Part shown: in pieces, positions 58,597-64,000 of the stretch
Layout of the letters: every line of letters begins with the position of its first letter
Numbering within the stretch: the first letter of the stretch is position 1
Source of the DNA: Alitta virens
Taxonomy: Eukaryota > Annelida > Polychaeta > Phyllodocida > Nereididae
NCBI GenBank assembly: GCA_932294295.1
Contig: OW028585.1
Coordinates: forward strand, 24,116,313 to 24,180,312
DNA length: 64,000 nt
Direction of reading: 5' to 3'
The notes under the pieces: model-generated
Told to the model about the DNA's origin: nothing
Database searches by the model: none
Seen by the model: the letters and a program-made list of their open reading frames with translations, nothing else
Translations under genes and position numbers: made by a program

Positions 58597-59102
58597 AATT
58601 GAGTATGTTGAGTGGATACGGCTGGCTATGTAAGATTCTTTTGAATCAGCTCTGAATCAGGCGAAGCACTATAACAGACTGTCCAGCAATCAGTCTCATG
58701 AACCTGGAGACTGGGTTTTGCTGTTTTATCCGCTCCTGGCTAGGCAGAAACTTAGTTTGAAGTTTTTAGGTCCCTACAGGGTGGTTAAGAAGGTGGGGGA
58801 AGTAAATTACGAAATTGTGGCTCCTGCAACTGGGAAATCTCGGATTGTGAACATCAGCTGATTTGCCCTTGACTGACCCATACACAGACCCCTTTCTCTA
58901 TGATGAGCGTCAGAATGAGCCCCCCTCTGAAATTGGGCAGGATACGCCTCTGACACGATCTGGGGAAACTCGAGATGGTGTACTTCGGAGTGCAGTGAGG
59001 CCAGCAGCAGCATCCTCTGATCACGTGATGCTGGGAGGTGATGCGGCGCCCCCAAACGCTGATGCAGCGCCACCTACCCATGTGGGTATAGGAGAAAAAT
59101 AG
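58597..59102 (+). pseudogene. Integrase C-terminal domain and tail of element 1
   Basis: It resumes after the nested element: HEPGDWVLLFYPLLARQ and LKFLGPYRVVKKVGEVNYEI form the SH3-like domain with the GPY motif typical of many gypsy integrases. After a shift near 58,858 the frame 58,863-59,102 continues as a Pro/Asp/Ala-rich tail and ends at TAG. An early stop occurs in the first codons after the insertion. Confidence 0.8.
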
Positions 59103-59109
59103 AAGCGCC

Positions 59110-60320
59110 CAGGTTGATGCCTGCAAACCGCATGGAATTTGGCGGGAAAATGGCGTCACCCTGGCCGGCTGAGGGTTCCAGACTGAATCCTGAGGCTAAG
59201 CCCTTTATTGCAAAGAGGCTGAGACAGCCACCTGACAGATATGGTCACAACATCGGATTTGATTAGGGTTTACTAGTCCAAATCCCGGTCTGTCGTTTAT
59301 ACAGCGACTATATGTATAGAATGAATTTTGTGTAATTGGCAGTTATTTTTGATTAAGTGGGATCCCCTTGCCTATTTTAGTGAGTTACTTTTTCATTAAT
59401 ACGGAGTAGGCTAGCTTAACTGTCCGGAAAGGAGTGAATCAGCTTAAGAATTCCGTAGGGCAAATATTAATTCTTTAAGTTGTACTCGTACCTGATGTGG
59501 TTTTCCAAAGAAAGTGTCAGTGTGACATGACCTTTCTCCGAAAGGTTTTATTCACTCACCTAGTGATTATGTGTGACTTTAACTTCTAATAGGAATATCT
59601 CTCTCATTTTTTAAAGATATTGCAGAATCATGGGTGTCTTGTCTTGTTCAGATTTATGAGCATGTTGCTGTGAAATACTGAGTTGTAGTAAAAAGTAGGT
59701 TTGATACTTTTTCGGTGCCCTAGCAGTGGTTTTTGCTGTATTTCAGCTGTAATTTCTAGTCATAGGAATAGCTGTTTTTATGTGCTAGACTGACAGATTG
59801 ATGTGTTATCATGTAACAGTTTGGCACATGACAAATTGTGCTGGTGTAATGGATTGTATTAGTCATGGATCTGCAAAACTTGTTTGTTTTGAGTTTGATC
59901 CATTGAGTGGGTCCTGAAAGGTCCTAGATACAAATTCCATTAATTTTGTATTTTTACACTATTGAGTGTATGTTGGCAAGTGGGGTTTCTTTGTCTGAAC
60001 TCATGTTTCTTATTAGTCAAATCCCGCCAAAAAGTGCCTGAACTTTTGACCTCGGCCATTAAAGGTCATTACAAAGGGGTGTCTGTTAAGATGGTTTCAT
60101 CAACCCCCTTGGTTGGCAGGTTGACCGAGGTGACCTTTCATTTATGGGGTAAATGGTGCCAAAATTCCATATTTGGCGAATTTTATTGCCTTTGGGGGGA
60201 AAGACATAGTGACGCAGGAACCTCCTTGCATCACTCCTTTCTTGAATTTCGTTCAGAAAGGACCTACAGCAGTTTGTTGTGAGAATTCTTTGAATTGTGA
60301 AAGTGATTGAAAATTGAGTG
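59110..60320. other. Region 3' of element 1, no gene seen
   Basis: It may contain the 3' untranslated region and 3' LTR of element 1, but no matching 5' LTR exists in the window to prove borders. Short ORFs here show no recognisable motif. Confidence 0.5.
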
Positions 60321-60326
60321 TTAAAC

Positions 60327-61967
60327 ATGGATATGGATTGTGGAGAGTTGGCTGATGTGGTTATGCAGGCGTTGGACGTGGCTGGAGTGGACCTCCAAGT
60401 GTCCGTAGAGGAAAATGAAGTGGAGGCCATTTGTGGTCGCCACTTGGACGTTCAGGAGGCAACTCCAGTCCGCAATCTGGGGGCAACCCCAGTCCTTGAG
60501 CAGGAGCAACCCCAGTCCTTGAGCAGGAGGCAACACCAGTATGCCAGCAGGGGGCTACCCCAGTTAACGTCCAGGGGGCAACCCCAGTTAACCAGGAGTA
60601 CGCGACCACAGAAAGGGAGCAGAAGGCCATTGGAGTAGCAGGACAGGCCCCGGAACTCGTTCGGTTCCGCCGGCTTGTCCGGGCAAAGCCTTTGCAGGGG
60701 AACATGGCTGTCCTCCTACAGTGGATACGGGATGAACTGGGGCCCCAGTGCCGACTGGAGGATATCCTCCGAGATATGGCAGATCGGGCATTGTATGCTG
60801 GGTCCCCCCAGGTCCAGTGGGCTACCCCTTCTTCGGCCCCAGTTAGTCAACAACAACAGTCGTCGTACGCCAAGGCAGTCAGGGTGGGTGAGAGTTGCGA
60901 AGAGGCCTCTCTCTTGGGCCCCTATAGCCCCATCACACCCCCGCCGAGCAGCCCAGTGGCAGAACCAGATAGTGAGGATCGATCCCAGGACCAGGCCCTA
61001 GAAGTCCCCCTCGCCAGTCATGGTGACACCGGGGCAAGGGTGATGTTGTAGCCCCGACCATGGAAGCACTGTCAGTTGTTTCCCCGGTGACACCCTCCCC
61101 AGTCTCCGTGGCCCAGTCCCCCAGTGCCTCCCCTCAGAAGTCTCCTTTGGCCGGCAGGTACACCACGTGGATGTCAATGCTGCCAGCCGGAGCCGAGGGG
61201 AGTGCCACACCCAGTGAGGTCTCATTGAGTCCAACCCCGTCCGGTTTTCACCCGGTCCGGATGTCCCAACCGGAGGCCTTCCCTTGTGTGCGTTGTGACA
61301 AGGTCGTGACCTCCAGGAAGGCCCTGAGTCACCACAGTGCCCGAGGTGTACGGCCGGTTTTGTAGCGGACAGGAAGTCCAATTTCCGGCGGCACCTCAAG
61401 CTGCAGCATAAAGCGACAAGAAGGGAAGCTGAGAGGGTTGTGGCAGCAACTGCCCTAGAGGAGATCCGGGGAGCCCACACAGATGCTTCCCTGCCCGCGT
61501 CCCGGCCATCCCCCATGAGGACCCAGGTTCCCGCCCTGATGTCAACTACTATGACCTGGACACCAGCTATGGCATCCCAGACTGCGGTCACCCGGGTGAT
61601 GACATCAGGGAAAGTCCTTTCCCCAGTCCCAAGTGTCTCCTGTACTTTCTCCTCCCGGCCCCCGCGGGCCCTCAGGGAGAGGAAGGAGAACGTGAGGGAA
61701 GGAAGAGTTCTCCCCTCTGAAGTGACGCCCCAGGAGAGGCACCAAAACCTCATGAAGGACTTAGTGAGGACTCGTGCTCAGGTGGCCGCAAGTGCCAGGA
61801 AATGGGACGAAGCCCTCAAAGAGCTCAGAGGACATGATGACAAGGACGTGTGTCTCTGTTCCTCCTGGGTGGCGGCCACAGCCGGACTGATCAACGGAAA
61901 ACGACCCAGAATACGCCCCTGGATAGCACATTGGACACAACACATGGACACTACCATGGAGTGACAA
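60327..61967 (+). pseudogene. Unidentified gene-like region with GATPVxxQ repeat and two C2H2-like fingers (frameshifted)
   Basis: It starts at the ATG at 60,327 (AACATGG). An acidic N-terminus leads to an octapeptide-type repeat (EATPVRNLGATPVLEQ, later QGATPVNVQGATPVNQ in another frame). A stretch MAVLLQWIRDELGPQCRLED follows, then Pro/Ser/Gln-rich sequence to a stop at 61,051. Another frame (61,060-61,365) has FPCVRCDKVVTSRKALSHH. A third frame (from about 61,338) has CPRCTAGFVADRKSNFRRHL then KLQH, and stays open to 61,966. Paired fingers after a Pro-rich region occur in Gag-like and R2/NeSL-type LINE N-terminal proteins, but no RT follows. It is more GC-rich than the flanks. Confidence 0.45.
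60440..60605 (+). repeat. Coding minisatellite of about 24-27 bp
   Basis: Units resemble CAGGGGGCAACCCCAGTTAA and CAGGAGGCAACACCAGTATG. They encode (Q)GATPVxxQ. One unit lacks a G (GAGCAGGAGCAACCCC), which shifts the frame inside the repeat. Confidence 0.65.
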
Positions 61968-63180
61968 TATAATTGGGTTTAGGCTTGCCTAATGTGTGGT
62001 GACTTGACCGTGAATAGGTCTGTGGACTGATAGGTGGAGTGCCTAACGGATACCCAAATTGGTCGGATTATTGTGAGTGGTGATTTCAATGTGCAGGAGC
62101 GTCGATCATTGTAGTGATTTCAACGTGCCAGAGTCTGACAGTTGACCTGACAAGGTCACTGTTAGACAGCTGTCAGCCGGTGTACAGCTGTGAACTGTAA
62201 CTGTAACTAGTCCCAGGACTGTGTGAGTGGACTGTGCCTCAGGAGTGTGACTGACAGCTCCCCCGGATCTAGTGTGACAGGGACCCGGTGAACTGACTCT
62301 TTGTTTTGAAAAAAATTTGAAATCATTGTGGACTCTTGTGGACTTTGAAGGAAGCCAGTATTGGCCTTGTTATTTGCTTGATTGTGATGTATATGTGTCC
62401 GGTCATCATTGGGCTGGGGTGGGTTGTTGATGTAATTTTGTTGCTTATGACATGTCTGCCCTGACCGCTAGCCATATTGTCCTACTCATTGTTAGCCAGT
62501 GATGGATACTTTGTTTAAAAATCACTGCTGATGCTGCCTAGAAACTCCACGGTAAACGTTGGTGATCAGGTCTCTTCTGGATTCCTCCGGAGGCATGTGG
62601 ACATGCCTCATTATTGGAGGAGGACAGTGTGATGACCTGGATCCGTTTTTTGAAATGTTACCCGTTCCCATGACCCCAGTGACCTCTTGCAAGGCCGTTG
62701 ACCTAGAATGTGGGGCATTTCCTATGCCCCAGCAAGGGGAGCACATGATAGGGGTGTGGTTGGGTTCCTATTGGCCAGAATGGGCTACAGGGATGCTGGC
62801 AGCATCAGTAGGGTCCAGTATAGTGGATAGACAGGACGTTTGGCTAGGGCAGGGCTAATAAAGCTCCAAAATGTATTCTTTGTCTTTGTTTGAGTCAAGC
62901 CAGAAGGACCTTACAATCCCATATTCCCACAAGAGGGGTCAAATATGCAACTTGGATAAAACCCAATTAATGACAGATAATATGGGACATCCCTTGAGTA
63001 ATTTGAACATATAAAATCATTTACCTTCAATATCATCATTTTGTAGGTAAAAATTAGGTCAAATTAAGCATTTTAAAAAGTAATAATTATTCTAATATGA
63101 AACTGCATCCCATGTCATTTTTCACACAAATAAAGGCCTTTCCAATACTGAACATGCATTCCACCATCTTATCATAATCA
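61968..63180. other. Non-coding stretch with a possible polyadenylation signal
   Basis: No convincing gene was seen. GCTAATAAAGCTCC at about 62,856-62,869 contains AATAAA and could end the transcript of the preceding region. Beyond 62,900 the sequence becomes AT-rich. Confidence 0.4.
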
Positions 63181-63343
63181 ATTTAATTCAAATTTCTTGG
63201 GTCAAAGTTCAAAGGTCTTCCCACGCCTGATACACATGTTCTCCACGGAACCGGCCTCTGCCTCTGCCTCTGATTGGCTTAGCCCAGTGGATCCCACAAA
63301 ATGTCCCCCGCTATCCCTATGCAGCCAGACTGTTTTTCTCTGG

Positions 63344-63353
63344 GCATATTTAA
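63344..63353 (+). promoter_or_regulatory. TATA-like box
   Basis: CATATTTAAG lies about 85 bp upstream of the ATG at 63,438, with a pyrimidine-flanked TCACCGCACTGTTCACTTC downstream that could hold a start site. The assignment is by position only. Confidence 0.35.
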
Positions 63354-63437
63354 GTGGCCTGCACCTTGTGCCTGGCCTCTCACCGCACTGTTCACTTCAA
63401 GTGACCACATCGCTGTTCTTTTTACAATTTAATTGCC

Positions 63438-63872
63438 ATGCCACGTCACACTCCCTCCCCTAAGGCTAGCTCTGCCCAGCACCAATCGGCAGCTGCCACA
63501 GCGGGGTGTGCTCTTGACTCTTCTCTTGAACCCTCTCCCCAGCGCTCTTGGCAGGAGAAGAGATCAACCTTGGACCGCGCTCCCAAGTGCCCCGGGCCGG
63601 CGTCCAATGCTGACCAGTATCCGAAGAAGAGCAAGCCTGCTGCCAATCCAGGGGCTCGGTCCACAGCTTCCAGCCAACCTCCCCTTGACTTCTACTTTGC
63701 TCCCACTCTCCTGCTCTCCCTGCATATTGAGCATACAGAGACAGGCCGCAGTCACCACCATGGCTTCCCTGTCTGTTCAGCCATCAGTTCAGCCTCCGGG
63801 TTCATTAGGCAGTCTGGGACCACAGCAGTCTTCTTAGTCTACTTTGCTCATACACTTCAGTGGCCTACATAG
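63438..63872 (+). CDS. Unidentified Pro/Ser/Ala-rich ORF near the right edge
   Basis: It starts MPRHTPSPKASSAQ in a good context (GCCATGCC) and runs 144 codons to TAG. The first 80 residues are polar and basic (EKRSTLDRAPKC, YPKKSKPAANPG), like Gag-type N-termini. The last 60 look like out-of-frame sequence, and another frame (ending 63,837) is open over the same DNA, so a frameshift around 63,700 is possible. No family was recognised. A retroelement gag is a guess. Confidence 0.35.
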   Translation: MPRHTPSPKASSAQHQSAAATAGCALDSSLEPSPQRSWQEKRSTLDRAPKCPGPASNADQYPKKSKPAANPGARSTASSQPPLDFYFAPTLLLSLHIEHTETGRSHHHGFPVCSAISSASGFIRQSGTTAVFLVYFAHTLQWPT

Positions 63873-64000
63873 TCTCCTTAGGTGGTGCCTTTGGTGCAAT
63901 TGGGGTCCTCTGCCCCCACCGGTCTGGGCCTCCTCTGCCAGAAACATTTTCCTTCAGTGTTGGAGTACTTTCCGGTTCCTCCTTCAGCTTTGCAACACCA

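Larger units (their letters stand above)
43490..59110 (+). mobile_element. Ty3/gypsy retrotransposon (element 1), 5'-truncated, split by element 2
   Basis: In order on the plus strand are a gag-like ORF, protease, reverse transcriptase, RNase H, and integrase with its C-terminal domain. This order (integrase after RNase H) is typical of Ty3/gypsy. Integrase stops at 47,913 and resumes at 58,593 after the nested insertion. No 5' LTR or primer binding site is recognisable upstream of about 43,490, and no sequence downstream of 59,110 clearly matches the upstream region. LTRs are therefore lost or unresolved. Several frameshifts and stops make it non-functional as read. Confidence 0.85.

Noticed and set aside
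59230..60300. 3' LTR of element 1
   Set aside because: Expected in this place, but no matching 5' LTR is in the window and no TG...CA borders with polypurine tract could be fixed.
60998..61753. 251-codon minus-strand ORF opposite the zinc-finger region
   Set aside because: It is antisense to better-supported finger-encoding frames. GC-rich coding sequence often leaves an open antisense frame.

Overview
The window looks like nuclear DNA of a multicellular animal, most likely an invertebrate. It has GT-AG introns, a tRNA-derived SINE, Ty3/gypsy LTR retrotransposons, a cut-and-paste transposon with an intron-split transposase, several hairpin or inverted-repeat elements, and a very large satellite. 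Nothing bacterial (operons, Shine-Dalgarno sites, CRISPR) is visible. I cannot name the species. No intact single-copy host gene was found; almost everything is repeat or mobile DNA.

Region 1 (1-30,330) is a higher-order satellite. The basic unit is 42 bp, that is 14 codons. On the minus strand it reads as a peptide repeat close to TASTICSEADPNMV. Blocks of this minisatellite sit inside larger modules of 1.4-2.7 kb. Each module has the same frame: a splice acceptor, about 290 bp of non-repeat exon-like sequence, the 42-bp array, about 100 bp of exon-like tail, a consensus splice donor and a 183-184 bp intron. Fourteen complete modules and two partial ones are present. They show nested duplication: two modules were copied as a 4,487-bp block, and another module is present three times at 2,322-2,323 bp.

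Region 2 (30,330-33,000) holds diverged, non-expanded relatives of the module head, intron and donor. These are probably the remains of the minus-strand multi-exon gene from which the satellite grew. Region 3 (33,000-43,400) is AT-rich and full of DNA-transposon material: a 0.9-kb element with long inverted repeats made of an iterated GTCGGTTCGGC-type motif, a palindrome, a SINE, a 4.7-kb transposon carrying an 831-codon-scale two-exon DUF7869-type transposase with 40-bp terminal repeats, a 17-18 bp minisatellite and two hairpin elements.

Region 4 (43,490-59,110) is two nested retrotransposons. A plus-strand Ty3/gypsy element (gag, protease, RT, RNase H, integrase) lost its 5' LTR and is frameshifted. 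Its integrase gene is split by a second, minus-strand LTR element (47,914-58,592) flanked by a GTAC target duplication. This second element has gag, RNase H and integrase remnants and, at its 3' end, an envelope-like gene. Leucine-rich repeats with an LRR C-terminal cap lie upstream of a region resembling F-type (baculovirus/errantivirus-like) fusion proteins. That combination is the most unusual thing in the window.

Region 5 (59,110-64,000) is GC-richer. It holds a frameshifted gene-like stretch with a GATPVxxQ repeat and two C2H2-like fingers (60,327-61,967), and at the right edge a TATA-like box followed by an unidentified proline/serine-rich ORF. Frameshifts are widespread, so either genuine decay or indel errors in the assembly must be kept in mind when reading every coding call.
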